Of a DNA stretch of 64,000 nucleotides, positions 34,097 through 42,545 are shown piece by piece. Within the stretch, counting starts at the first letter, position 1; every line of letters begins with the position of its first letter. The stretch is from JBDRDI01 sp043820875 (GTDB lineage: Bacteria > Patescibacteriota > Patescibacteriia > Patescibacteriales > UBA12075): the NCBI GenBank assembly GCA_043820875.1, contig JBDRDI010000021.1, positions 1 through 64,000 of the forward strand, given 5' to 3'. The translations under genes were made by a program, and so were the position numbers. The notes under the pieces are model-generated. The model ran no database searches. It had not been told where the DNA came from and saw only the letters and a list, made by a program, of their open reading frames with translations.

Positions 34097-35026
34097 TTAT
34101 TTTGTCAAATCTCTAAATACATCCTCCAACGACACCTGCTTGCCGCGAAATTCCAAGATGCTCCAACCAGCGCGCGTGATTGCCGATGACAAACTTTCCC
34201 GTGCGTCAACGTTCGGCTTAGGCGTCACTTCATATTCATAAATATCGCCCGCTTCGCTTGTTTTCACTTCCGCTTTTTCAATCTCTTGAACGCCGTGCAA
34301 AACTTTCAAAATTTCTTCGCGCTGTCCTTTTATTTTTATATATAACATTGTCTTCGCTCCTCTTTGCTTAATCAACTCATCAGGTGTGCCTTGCGCCACA
34401 ATTCTGCCATTGTTAATAATAATGGCACGATCGCAAGTGGCGCTCACTTCGCTTAAAATATGAGTGGAAAAAATAACTGTTTTCTCTTTTCCAAGTTTTT
34501 TAATCAAATCTCGAATCTCCACAATCTGATTCGGATCAAGGCCAGTGGTTGGTTCGTCTAAAATCAAAATATCCGGCTCGTGGATAATCGCTTGCGCCAA
34601 ACCGACTCTTTGACGATACCCTTTGGACAATTCGTCAATCGGTTTTTTAATTACTTTTTGCAAGGCGCAAGCCTCAACGGTTTCTTTAATTCTTTTTTTT
34701 ATATTTTCCTTTTTGATTCCCCGTACTTCAGCCACAAATTTCAAATATTCATAAACTCGCATATCGTCATACAAAGGAACATTTTCCGGCAGATAACCGA
34801 TTCTGGCTCTTGTTTGCAAAGATTTTTTAGCAACGTCCAAACCACCGACTTCCACCTTGCCGGTAGTCGGCGTCCAAAAAGACGTGATAATTTTCATGGT
34901 TGTTGTTTTGCCGGCGCCATTCGGACCCAAAAATCCCAATATCTCTCCCTTCTTCACGGAAAAATTCAAATTATCCAGCACAACATTGTGGCCAAATTTT
35001 TTTGATAAATTTTTTATTTCAATCAT
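34097..35026 (-). CDS. ABC transporter ATPase (GldA-like)
   Basis: About 309 residues from the MIEIKNLSKKFG start (35026), chosen because it is the family start; a longer frame begins at 35044. Walker A GPNGAGKTT, signature LSKGYRQRVGLAQAI, Walker B ILILDEPTTGLDPNQ and H-loop STHILSE are intact. The C-terminal DUF4162-like tail ends in SLEDVFRDLT. It powers the GldF-like permease and heads the operon. Confidence 0.95.
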   Translation of the reverse strand: MIEIKNLSKKFGHNVVLDNLNFSVKKGEILGFLGPNGAGKTTTMKIITSFWTPTTGKVEVGGLDVAKKSLQTRARIGYLPENVPLYDDMRVYEYLKFVAEVRGIKKENIKKRIKETVEACALQKVIKKPIDELSKGYRQRVGLAQAIIHEPDILILDEPTTGLDPNQIVEIRDLIKKLGKEKTVIFSTHILSEVSATCDRAIIINNGRIVAQGTPDELIKQRGAKTMLYIKIKGQREEILKVLHGVQEIEKAEVKTSEAGDIYEYEVTPKPNVDARESLSSAITRAGWSILEFRGKQVSLEDVFRDLTK

Positions 35027-35075
35027 AATAATATTATAATACATATAAAAAATCCCGCAAGTAGGGACGAAAACA

Positions 35076-35104
35076 TTGACAAAATCAGCAAACTATAATA
35101 TGAT
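35076..35104 (+). promoter_or_regulatory. Promoter of the small membrane-protein cassette
   Basis: Consensus TTGACA (35076-35081), 17 bases, TATGAT (35099-35104), then a ~30-base leader with GGAGGGGGAAG. Confidence 0.78.
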
Positions 35105-35139
35105 ATCAACAATATCAATCTTCACGGAGGGGGAAGAGC

Positions 35140-35286
35140 ATGGGCATTATAAAATTTGTCTATGACAATATTGGTCTTTCACACTCAAAAAAAGAAATGA
35201 AAACTATAGACCTTGTCTGCATCACCGTTTTAGCGGGAATTGTTGCTTACATTTTCGTCATGGTAATTTTCAATTATCCAAGATAG
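35140..35286 (+). CDS. Small single-pass membrane protein, 48 residues
   Basis: A short frame from ATG 35140 to TAG 35286. GGAGGGGGAAGAGC sits directly upstream, giving very strong initiation. The protein has a hydrophilic N-half (MGIIKFVYDNIGLSHSKKE) and one TM helix (LVCITVLAGIVAYIFVMVIF). No family is recognised. It is first of two tiny genes sharing a consensus promoter and a tight terminator, so it is very likely expressed even though short. Confidence 0.75.
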   Translation: MGIIKFVYDNIGLSHSKKEMKTIDLVCITVLAGIVAYIFVMVIFNYPR

Positions 35287-35303
35287 CTCAAGGAGACAAA
35301 GGA

Positions 35304-35501
35304 ATGTTTTCACCAGGATCCAGTTCATTGAAAATACTTTTTCGTTTTTTTATGTTTATGGGAGGCATAATTGCACTTCTTCCTATCGGCATCTTTTTTC
35401 GATTACATTTGGATATAATGGGGAGATGCTTTTTTAGCACCTTGTGCGTTTTTGCATCGTGTAACTTTTTCAGCATCTTTTTGAACAGTTTCAAAAAATA
35501 A
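35304..35501 (+). CDS. Small membrane protein, 65 residues
   Basis: Starts at ATG 35304, 17 bases after the preceding stop, with AAGGAGACAAAG upstream. Two hydrophobic segments (LFRFFMFMGGIIALLPIGIFF and FFSTLCVFASCNFFSIFL) suggest a helical hairpin in the membrane. A basic C-terminus (NSFKK) points to the cytoplasm. No family is recognised. It is co-transcribed with the 48-residue protein. Confidence 0.72.
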   Translation: MFSPGSSSLKILFRFFMFMGGIIALLPIGIFFRLHLDIMGRCFFSTLCVFASCNFFSIFLNSFKK

Positions 35502-35516
35502 ATGCCCATTCTCAAT

Positions 35517-35549
35517 AAAACCCTTCGCGTCAAAAGACGAAAGGGTTTT
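35517..35549. terminator. Bidirectional intrinsic terminator
   Basis: AAAACCCTT-cg-CGTC pairs with GACG-a-AAGGGTTTT around AAAA. It lies between the convergent small membrane genes (stop 35501) and the HtrA-like protease (stop 35567). Confidence 0.8.
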
Positions 35550-35566
35550 TAAATTTTATAAAACTA

Positions 35567-36691
35567 CTATTTCATCTCCTGCAAAACAACTATTCTGATA
35601 AATATCTTGCTTCCCCTCTGTACTTTTAAGCCAATTCTCGCGCCGGCCCGGTATTTTTGAATTACAGAAGATAGGGTGGTGTCTTCATTTAATTTAATTC
35701 CGTTGATTTCAAAAATAATATCACCCGGCAAAAATCCAGCCGCTTCCGCCGGCGAACCGGCAACAATGGAGAGTAAATCCTCTGTCTGCGGAACAATCCA
35801 TGCTCCATCCTGTCTGGACAAATTATTTTCCGCTGCCAAATCAGGAGTAAGCATAATGTACCTCACTCCAAGCATGGGACGAATAATTCTACCGTATTCA
35901 ATTACGGTCCGAATAGCTGATTTAATATCATTGACCGGAATTGCAAAACCGACCGAGGTTCCGGCAGAGTCAATGGCCACATTGATTCCGACAACTTGAC
36001 CGTTCAAATTCACAAGCGGACCGCCTGAATTCCCGTAATTTATTTCCGCGTCTGTTTGAATGACATCTTCCAAATTTTCACTTTTTCCTGCGCCTCCGTA
36101 AATGTTCAAATCGCGTTTCAGTCCACTCACTATTCCCTTGGTGGCGCTATTTTGATATTTGCCCAAGACATTGCCGATTGCCACAACCGTTGAACCGATT
36201 TCCAATTTATCGCTGTCTCCCAATTCAACAAAAGGTAAATCTTTTTCAAAAATTTTTAAAACCGCCAAATCGCTCATAAAATCTTTGCTTACAAACTGCG
36301 CCAAATATTCTTTGTTATTGTTCAACACCACTTTATACTCTGCCTTTTTATTGCTTGCCGTTTCAATCACGTGCTTGTTGGTCATAATATATCCGTCTGA
36401 AGAAAATATAAATCCGGTGCCGTTGCCGATAACGCTATTTTCTTTCTTGATTTCGCTCTCTCCCGTGTTTAAATCCACACTGACCACATCCCTGGTTTCG
36501 GAAACAACGATGTTAACGACAGCCGGGCTTACTTTTTTTATGGCGCGAATCGTGGCTTCTTGCTCGTTAAATTCTAAATTGTCGGCAACAACTTGCTTTT
36601 CATTTTGAGAAAAAAAATAAATAAAAAATCCAAAACTAATACTGACCGATAAAATCAAAATTAAGCTTGAGACAAACTTTCTATTAAACAT
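35567..36691 (-). CDS. HtrA/DegP-like serine protease with PDZ domain
   Basis: A 374-residue protein with an N-terminal membrane anchor (FVSSLILILSVSISFGFFIYFF). The trypsin-like triad is complete: His107 in TNKHVI, Asp141 in SDLAVL, Ser222 in GNSGGPLV. One C-terminal PDZ domain follows (AGSPAEAAGFLPGDIIFEINGIKL). It degrades or refolds damaged extracytoplasmic proteins. It lies next to the chaperone cluster but starts separately after a short gap from a small hypothetical gene. Confidence 0.94.
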   Translation of the reverse strand: MFNRKFVSSLILILSVSISFGFFIYFFSQNEKQVVADNLEFNEQEATIRAIKKVSPAVVNIVVSETRDVVSVDLNTGESEIKKENSVIGNGTGFIFSSDGYIMTNKHVIETASNKKAEYKVVLNNNKEYLAQFVSKDFMSDLAVLKIFEKDLPFVELGDSDKLEIGSTVVAIGNVLGKYQNSATKGIVSGLKRDLNIYGGAGKSENLEDVIQTDAEINYGNSGGPLVNLNGQVVGINVAIDSAGTSVGFAIPVNDIKSAIRTVIEYGRIIRPMLGVRYIMLTPDLAAENNLSRQDGAWIVPQTEDLLSIVAGSPAEAAGFLPGDIIFEINGIKLNEDTTLSSVIQKYRAGARIGLKVQRGSKIFIRIVVLQEMK

Positions 36692-36713
36692 AAAAAAATA
36701 ATTTTAAACTTTT

Positions 36714-37121
36714 TTATTCGTCTACTTGTCGAACTTCATGATAAGTACCCCTGCCTTTGGCATCCCGCATCATCCCTTCTTTTTCTCGTTTTGAAAAAAT
36801 ACTCTTGCTTGCGTTCTTTTCTTTTTCCGGCAACACTGGCAAGTCGCCTCTCTCTCTTCTTTCTCTGTCTATTTCATATAATATCTCGCACACTTCTCTG
36901 TGCAAAATCGTAATTTCCTCAAGTTCTTTTTTGGGATGAATATCAAGCACGATTTTTGTGAATTTCGGTGTTCCGATTCCAAAATCTTTTTTAATTTTTT
37001 CATCTTGAGCCAAATCTTCTATTCTTTTTTTTAAAGCTTCTCGACCACCCTTAAAAAACTTTTCCCACGCAGACGGTGGAGTCTCTTGATTCTCTGAAAA
37101 ATTTATTTGTTCTGACACCAT
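36714..37121 (-). CDS. Hypothetical charged protein, 135 residues
   Basis: A soluble, strongly charged protein without signal or TM segment. It is rich in Glu/Lys/Arg and probably helical (ALKKRIEDLAQDEKIKKDFG, LEEITILHREVCEILYEIDRERRE). Not recognised. It sits ten bases downstream of dnaJ on the same strand, so it is likely the last gene of the heat-shock operon and may be stress-related (inference). Confidence 0.65.
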   Translation of the reverse strand: MVSEQINFSENQETPPSAWEKFFKGGREALKKRIEDLAQDEKIKKDFGIGTPKFTKIVLDIHPKKELEEITILHREVCEILYEIDRERRERGDLPVLPEKEKNASKSIFSKREKEGMMRDAKGRGTYHEVRQVDE

Positions 37122-37131
37122 ATTGTTATGA

Positions 37132-38220
37132 TTATTGATTCAGCTCTTTTAATAGTTCTTTTTGCTTTCTCGTTAAGCTCCGCGGAGTTTTGATAATAAC
37201 CTCAACCATCTGGTCGCCACGACCGATACCGCGAAGCTTGGCTATACCGTAACCCCGCAATTTAAAAATTGTTCCTGATTGAGTACCTGACGGAATTTTA
37301 AGATTACTGGGACCATTAATCGTGTCTATACTTATTTTATCACCTAATGCGGCTTGTGTAAAACTTATTTCCGCTTTTGATTTTATGTCGTATCCATCGC
37401 GCACAAAACGATTGTCTTGGTTGATTTTTATTTTTAAATATAAGTCTCCGCTCGATCCATGTTTTTCACCTGCCTCACCCTGTCCGCTCAAGCGGATCGC
37501 TTCACCTTCATCAATGCCGGCTGGAATTTTTATTCTCAACGATACTTGATCATTAACAGTTCCGGAGCCGGAACACTGGGCGCATTTTTGACTATATGTT
37601 TTTCCTTCACCATCGCAATTTGAACAGATGGATTGAATACGCATATTTCCCAATATTGTCCTTTGAGTTTTCATTTCTTTCCCTGTACCGCGACAAACTT
37701 GGCAAGTCTCAATTTTTGCTCCAGGCTCAGCGCCATTTCCGCCACAACGGTTACATGATATTTTTTTTCGCAATTTGATTTCTTTTTCCGCGCCAAAAAC
37801 GGCGTCATGAAAATCAATTGAAAGAGACATCTGAATATCTCTTCCTCTATGCTGTCCTGTTTTCCCGCCGGAGCCCTGCGAACCAAATCCAAACATATCT
37901 CCGATTCCGCCGAAAAGATCACCCAAGTCGTCCATGTCTATATTAATGTTTTGTCCGCCAAACCCGGAGAATCCTTGAAAGCCGGAGAAACCGTTGCTTG
38001 CGCCATTACCAAAAGCCGCGGATCCAAACTGGTCATATCTGGCACGCTTATCTTTGTCACCTAAAACTTGGTAGGCTTCATTAATCTCTTTAAATTTGGC
38101 TTCATTGCCGGTGGCTTTATCCGGATGAAATTCATGGGCCTTTTTATGAAAAGCTTTTTTGACTTCATCATGGGAAGAACCACGAGACACGCCTAAAACG
38201 TCATAATAATCTTTGGACAT
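37132..38220 (-). CDS. dnaJ: Chaperone DnaJ
   Basis: A 362-residue Hsp40. The J domain with HPD (KKAHEFHPDKATG), a Gly/Phe-rich linker (NGFSGFQGFSGFGG), and four zinc-binding repeats (CNRCGGNG, CQVCRGTG, CSNCDGEG, CAQCSGSG) are followed by the substrate-binding C-terminal domains. It stimulates DnaK ATPase and hands over substrates. Length is normal. It follows dnaK with a small DUF3467 gene between. Confidence 0.97.
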   Translation of the reverse strand: MSKDYYDVLGVSRGSSHDEVKKAFHKKAHEFHPDKATGNEAKFKEINEAYQVLGDKDKRARYDQFGSAAFGNGASNGFSGFQGFSGFGGQNINIDMDDLGDLFGGIGDMFGFGSQGSGGKTGQHRGRDIQMSLSIDFHDAVFGAEKEIKLRKKISCNRCGGNGAEPGAKIETCQVCRGTGKEMKTQRTILGNMRIQSICSNCDGEGKTYSQKCAQCSGSGTVNDQVSLRIKIPAGIDEGEAIRLSGQGEAGEKHGSSGDLYLKIKINQDNRFVRDGYDIKSKAEISFTQAALGDKISIDTINGPSNLKIPSGTQSGTIFKLRGYGIAKLRGIGRGDQMVEVIIKTPRSLTRKQKELLKELNQ

Positions 38221-38248
38221 ATTGTAAAATGCAAATTTGCATCATTCT

Positions 38249-38542
38249 TTAAGCTTTAAATCCGATTTCTCCGTCTGTTTGAGACAATTCTTTTATCTCT
38301 CCGAAATTTTCTTCGTATTTTTTCAAATTTTCTTGCAAAGCCGCGACCATTCTTTTAAAATGTCCCGGGCTGGAAATTATTTTTCCGGATACTCTTCCGG
38401 CTCCGCCCAAGATATTAAAAAAAATCATCTGAAATTCATCTTTGTTATGATTCACTTGCATGGCATTCGCATATTCCGCTCCCGGAATATTATCTGCGAT
38501 TTTTATTTCCATTTTTGGAGGTTGATTTGGTTGTTGAGACAT
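38249..38542 (-). CDS. DUF3467 family protein
   Basis: A 97-residue protein matching DUF3467: a short N-tail, then YANAMQVNHNKDEFQMIFFNI, GRVSGKIISSPGHFKRMVAALQENLKKYEENFGEI. The family is small and of unknown function. Its place between dnaK and dnaJ in a CIRCE-controlled operon suggests a link to the chaperone system. Confidence 0.85.
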   Translation of the reverse strand: MSQQPNQPPKMEIKIADNIPGAEYANAMQVNHNKDEFQMIFFNILGGAGRVSGKIISSPGHFKRMVAALQENLKKYEENFGEIKELSQTDGEIGFKA

Positions 38543-38565
38543 ATTGTTGTTTTAAATATTTATAT

Positions 38566-40473
38566 TTATTTTTTATCTTCCACTTCTCCTTCCACCACAT
38601 TTTCTTTTTCATCTTTACCTTCCTCTTTATTTTCCTCTTTAGCCTTTTCTGTCGGATTCTGATTTGAGTCGGCAGATGCTTGATACATGGCTGCGCCGAT
38701 TTTTTGAGCAACTGCGTTCATTTCTTCCAAACTCTTTTTTATTTCTTCAATTTTATCGCTGTCTTTTATTTTTTTCAGCGCTTCTTTTTTCTCTTCCAAG
38801 TCTTTTTTATCTTCCTCTTTCATTTTGTCGCCGGATTCTTTGATTAATTTTTCAGTTTGAAAGATAACTGCGTCCGCTTGATTTTTTATTTCAATCAATT
38901 CTTTTTTATTTTTATCTTCTTCCGCGTGCACTTCCGCGTCTTTTCTCATTTTTTCCACTTCTTCCTTGGAAAGCGATGAAGAAGCGGCAATGGTAATCTT
39001 CTGTTCTTTGCCGCTCGCCTTGTCAGCGGCTTTAACATTTAAAATTCCATTGGCATCAATATCAAAAGAAACTTCAATTTGCGGGATTCCTCTGGGAGCC
39101 GGCGGCAAGCCGTCCAAAATAAATTTGCCCAAAGTTTTGTTATCCGCGGCCATTGGTCTCTCTCCTTGCACAACGTTAATTTCAACACTCGCTTGACCGT
39201 CTGCGGCCGTGGAAAAAATTTGTGATTTTGATGTTGGGACAGTTGTATTTCTTTCAATCAAAGGAGTCGCTACACTGCCCAATGTTTCAATACCCAGTGT
39301 CAAAGGAGTAACGTCAAGAAGCAATACGTCTTTCACGTCTCCTTGTAGAACTCCGGCTTGAACCGCGGCGCCGTCCGCGACAACTTCGTCCGGATTAACG
39401 CCCAGGTGCGGCTCTTTGCCAAAAAATTCTTTTACTTTTTTCTGCACCAACGGCATACGGGTCATTCCTCCCACCATAATAACTTCTTCAATCTCTTTGG
39501 CATCCATACCAGCATCTTTCAAGGCGTCACGACATGGTTCCATGGTTTTTTCAACCAAGTCATAAATCAACTCTTCCAATTTTGCCCTGGATAATTTCAA
39601 AACCAAATGTTTCGGACCGTTTTCATCGGTGGCGATAAAGGGCTGATTGATTTCCGTTTCATTGGTTGTGGATAATTCAATTTTTGCTTTTTCCGCCGCT
39701 TCTTTGATTCTTTGTTTGGCCAATGGATCTTTGGACAAATCAATGCCTTGGTCTTTCTTAAATTCATCAACAATCCATTGAATAATTTTTTGATCAAAAT
39801 CTTCACCCCCTAAATGAGTATCACCGTTGGTTGATTTTACTTCCACCGTATCAGAGCTGATATCCAAAATGGAAATATCAAAAGTTCCGCCGCCCAAGTC
39901 ATAAACCGCGATTTGCTGTCCTTTTTTCTTTTCAAATCCATACGCCAAAGCCGCGGCTGTCGGCTCATTAATTATTCTCTTGACGTCCAATCCGGCGATT
40001 CTTCCTGCGTCTTTTGTGGCCTGCCTTTGCGAGTCATCAAAATAAGCCGGCACAGTAATTACTGCTTCGGTAATTTTTTCACCCAGCTTGGCCTCGGCAT
40101 CTGTTTTAAGCTTTGTAAGAATCATAGCCGATATTTCTTCAGGGGAATATTCTTTGTCGCCCATTTTTACTTTGACTGCCTCGCCTGCTTTAACAATTTT
40201 ATACGGTACCACATCAATGTCTTTACCGACTTCTGGATCATTAAACTTACGACCGATTAAACGTTTAACTGCAAAAACCGTGTTTTCCGGATTGATTACT
40301 GCTTGGCGCTTGGCTGTTTGACCAACCAAACGTTCACCGTTTTTGGAGATAGCGACCACAGAAGGCGTTGTACGATTTCCTTCAGCGTTTTCCAAAATTC
40401 TCGTTTTACCGCCCTCAATAATTGCCATGGCGCTATTGGTTGTGCCCAAGTCTATTCCTAATATTTTGCTCAT
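38566..40473 (-). CDS. dnaK: Chaperone DnaK
   Basis: A 635-residue Hsp70. ATPase domain signatures IGIDLGTTNSAMAI-type (ILGIDLGTTNSAMAIIEGG), AVYDLGGGTFDISIL and VIMVGGMTRMPLVQ are intact. The linker DVLLLDVTPLTLGIETLG leads to the substrate-binding domain and a charged, Glu/Lys-rich lid and tail. It folds proteins with DnaJ and GrpE, both encoded nearby. Confidence 0.98.
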   Translation of the reverse strand: MSKILGIDLGTTNSAMAIIEGGKTRILENAEGNRTTPSVVAISKNGERLVGQTAKRQAVINPENTVFAVKRLIGRKFNDPEVGKDIDVVPYKIVKAGEAVKVKMGDKEYSPEEISAMILTKLKTDAEAKLGEKITEAVITVPAYFDDSQRQATKDAGRIAGLDVKRIINEPTAAALAYGFEKKKGQQIAVYDLGGGTFDISILDISSDTVEVKSTNGDTHLGGEDFDQKIIQWIVDEFKKDQGIDLSKDPLAKQRIKEAAEKAKIELSTTNETEINQPFIATDENGPKHLVLKLSRAKLEELIYDLVEKTMEPCRDALKDAGMDAKEIEEVIMVGGMTRMPLVQKKVKEFFGKEPHLGVNPDEVVADGAAVQAGVLQGDVKDVLLLDVTPLTLGIETLGSVATPLIERNTTVPTSKSQIFSTAADGQASVEINVVQGERPMAADNKTLGKFILDGLPPAPRGIPQIEVSFDIDANGILNVKAADKASGKEQKITIAASSSLSKEEVEKMRKDAEVHAEEDKNKKELIEIKNQADAVIFQTEKLIKESGDKMKEEDKKDLEEKKEALKKIKDSDKIEEIKKSLEEMNAVAQKIGAAMYQASADSNQNPTEKAKEENKEEGKDEKENVVEGEVEDKK

Positions 40474-40562
40474 AAAAATAAATGTAATAGATATTAACGC
40501 GACGTGTTTTTAATTTTAGCCGCTTTAATATTTATCTTAGTAAATTTATAATTTAATATTTT

Positions 40563-40991
40563 TTATTTTTTAGTTTCAATTTTAATTGTTTTTTCTTCAT
40601 CTGTAGGCGCCTTAGGTACGGAAATTTTTAAAACTCCATCCTCGGCTACCGCAGTTGCTTTGTCATTTATGACATGCGCGGGCAATTGCACACTCCTGAA
40701 AAAACTACCACGTCTGATTTCTTTCCGATAATAGTTTTTATCGTCCACTTCACTTTTTTTCTCACCCTCTCCCCTTATGCATAAAACATCATTCTTGATT
40801 GAAATATCAACTTTGTCCGGATCAATTCCGGCCAGCTGAGTTTCCACAATCACGTTTTCTTTATCTTCATACATGTCAATCGCCGGAACAAATCCGGCTT
40901 TCCCGCCATATGGCGCTGGCGCGAGTTCTGAAAATATTTTCTCCATATCTTCGAAATCGCTAAAAAAAGGTGACCATTTGATTAAAGACAT
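40563..40991 (-). CDS. Hsp20/alpha-crystallin small heat-shock protein
   Basis: A 142-residue holdase. The alpha-crystallin domain runs about 35-135: FVPAIDMYEDKENVIVETQLAGIDPDKVDISIKN, FFRSVQLPAHV, and the GVLKISVPKA strand. It is located between grpE and dnaK, an order that puts the holdase inside the DnaK operon and hence probably under HrcA control. Confidence 0.94.
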   Translation of the reverse strand: MSLIKWSPFFSDFEDMEKIFSELAPAPYGGKAGFVPAIDMYEDKENVIVETQLAGIDPDKVDISIKNDVLCIRGEGEKKSEVDDKNYYRKEIRRGSFFRSVQLPAHVINDKATAVAEDGVLKISVPKAPTDEEKTIKIETKK

Positions 40992-41029
40992 ATGCTTTGT
41001 TTTTTAAATAGTTAAAAAAATATTTATCA

Positions 41030-41527
41030 TTATTCTAAAACGACTTTTGCCGGAACAATCACTCTTCCGTTTAACTTATGGCCGGATTTTATTTCGTTTT
41101 TCACTTTATCGCCTTCTCCATCTATTGCCTCCATGAATTCGGGATCAAATTTTTCTTTTTCTGTTTTTATTTTTTCTACTCCAAAGTTTTTTAAAACATC
41201 TTCAAATTGTTTGATAACATATCCAACTCCTTCAGCCCATGCGCTTTTTTTCGCCTCTTCGTCAAGATGCTCCATGGAAATTTTTAAATTATCATAAACC
41301 GGCAGAATAGCAAGTATTAATTCTTCGTTGGCATATTTTACAAATTCTGTTTTTTCTTCCGCGCTTCTTTTTAATAAATTTTGATAATCCGCCAACGCCC
41401 GCAAATATTTTTCACTCGCCTCTTTCACCTCTGCTTTAAAAATTTCTTCCGTTTTTATTTTTTCTATTTTATTTTCCTTGCCACGCGATAGCGAAGCCAT
41501 TTTGCGCGGTTTTTTTCCGTCATCCAT
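41030..41527 (-). CDS. grpE: Nucleotide exchange factor GrpE
   Basis: A 165-residue protein: a long N-terminal helix (KYLRALADYQNLLKRSAEEK) for dimerisation and a C-terminal beta domain (KVKNEIKSGHKLNGRVIVPAKVVL). It releases ADP from DnaK. It lies five bases after hrcA. The N-terminal 30 residues are basic and variable. Confidence 0.95.
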   Translation of the reverse strand: MDDGKKPRKMASLSRGKENKIEKIKTEEIFKAEVKEASEKYLRALADYQNLLKRSAEEKTEFVKYANEELILAILPVYDNLKISMEHLDEEAKKSAWAEGVGYVIKQFEDVLKNFGVEKIKTEKEKFDPEFMEAIDGEGDKVKNEIKSGHKLNGRVIVPAKVVLE

Positions 41528-41532
41528 AAATA

Positions 41533-42222
41533 TTAATCATTAAATTTATTATTTATAATATTCGCTAAAGACAAATTCTTTTCATAGTCCATTCTCATGG
41601 GTCCCAATATTCCAAATAAGCCTATATTATCTTCCAATTTATATTTTACCAAAATGGCGCTACAAAAATTTCCAAAAGGATTTTCCGAGCCAATAAAAAC
41701 ATTTTTTCCTTTCTGCACTCCGTCAAAAATTTCACCAATGATTTCGTCAATGCGGTCTATAACGAGAGAAATGTCGTAAATAGTTTCCAATTCTTGAAAC
41801 TCCGGCTGTTGGAACAAATTGGAAATACCGGTATAATATATATCTTGTTTATGAAACGCCCAAAAAACAGCATTACCGGAAAGTTGAGATATTTGTTTGG
41901 CAGCGATTTTTAAATTTTCCCTTTCTTTGCTTCGCAAAATCAATTCTATCTCTTTTGTTTTTTTATCAGACAAATTTTTTCCGCTTAAATTTTCCAAATA
42001 AATTCTATACGCTTTCTCGGCCGGTATGCGACCGGCAGAAGTATGCGGCTGAATAATATATCCGGCTTCTTCCAATTCAACCATTTCTTTGCGAACCGTG
42101 GCCGGCGAAATGTTCAAATTATATTTATCAACCAAAACGCCTGAACCAACCGGCGAACCGGTTAAAATATGCTCTTTGATAATGGTATTTAATATTAATA
42201 GTTTTCGTTCGCTGATTTTCAT
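41533..42222 (-). CDS. hrcA: Heat-inducible repressor HrcA (short form)
   Basis: A 229-residue repressor of heat-shock genes. The N-terminal winged helix is clear (LTGSPVGSGVLVDKYNLNISPATVRKEMVELEEAGYIIQPHTSAGRIPAEKAYRIYLE), and the C-terminus ends with the family pattern GPMRMDYEKNLSLANII. The ~110-residue shortening against typical 340-residue HrcA falls in the middle GAF-like and dimerisation region. ATG 42222 is only six bases from the -10, so the mRNA should start at or near ATG. It binds the CIRCE element just upstream. Confidence 0.95.
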   Translation of the reverse strand: MKISERKLLILNTIIKEHILTGSPVGSGVLVDKYNLNISPATVRKEMVELEEAGYIIQPHTSAGRIPAEKAYRIYLENLSGKNLSDKKTKEIELILRSKERENLKIAAKQISQLSGNAVFWAFHKQDIYYTGISNLFQQPEFQELETIYDISLVIDRIDEIIGEIFDGVQKGKNVFIGSENPFGNFCSAILVKYKLEDNIGLFGILGPMRMDYEKNLSLANIINNKFND

Positions 42223-42228
42223 AATTTT

Positions 42229-42258
42229 ATATTACCACCATTAGCACTCTCTCGTCAA
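42229..42258 (-). promoter_or_regulatory. Promoter of the hrcA-dnaK operon
   Basis: Minus strand: TTGACG at 42258-42253, 18 bases, TAATAT at 42234-42229. The -35 lies in the centre of CIRCE and the spacer holds the second CIRCE arm. ATG 42222 follows six bases after the -10, implying a leaderless transcript. Confidence 0.75.
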
Positions 42259-42267
42259 GAGTGCTGA
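42241..42267. promoter_or_regulatory. CIRCE operator
   Basis: TTAGCACTC - 9 bases - GAGTGCTGA, one base off the perfect consensus inverted repeat. It overlaps the promoter, so bound HrcA would block RNA polymerase. It controls hrcA-grpE-hsp20-dnaK-DUF3467-dnaJ. Confidence 0.95.
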
Positions 42268-42290
42268 ATAATAATATTTTTATTAAAAAA

Positions 42291-42320
42291 TCCCGCCAGA
42301 GGTCTTGCGACTTGGCGGGA
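42291..42320 (-). terminator. Terminator of the two-gene orphan cassette
   Basis: TCCCGCCA / TGGCGGGA arms around a 14-base loop, followed on the minus strand by TTTTTTAAT, 25 bases past the stop at 42345. Confidence 0.85.
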
Positions 42321-42344
42321 GAAAATAATGAAACTGCGGAGTTG

Positions 42345-42545
42345 TCAGCGCAAACAGCTCCTTACCGCTTTAATGCTATCGGCAAGGGCACGTTCCTTTT
42401 CTTCCTTAACGACGACACTCCATTCTCGAAAAAAAATGTGGTCGCCGGAATATAGCTCATAAAAAACAGCAAAAACGATTTCCTTGGCCAGGTCATCAAG
42501 TTTCTTTCCCTGCTTATATTCCGAAAGTTCACTCAGCAATGACAT
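42345..42545 (-). CDS. Orphan protein, 66 residues
   Basis: The start at 42545 (MSLLSELSEYKQ) is preferred because AAGGAGG stands the right distance upstream; two extra in-frame codons exist before it. Its ATG overlaps the TGA of the upstream gene (TGATG), a coupled start. A small, helical, soluble protein with no recognised family. Second gene of a stand-alone cassette with its own consensus promoter and terminator. Confidence 0.7.
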   Translation of the reverse strand: MSLLSELSEYKQGKKLDDLAKEIVFAVFYELYSGDHIFFREWSVVVKEEKERALADSIKAVRSCLR

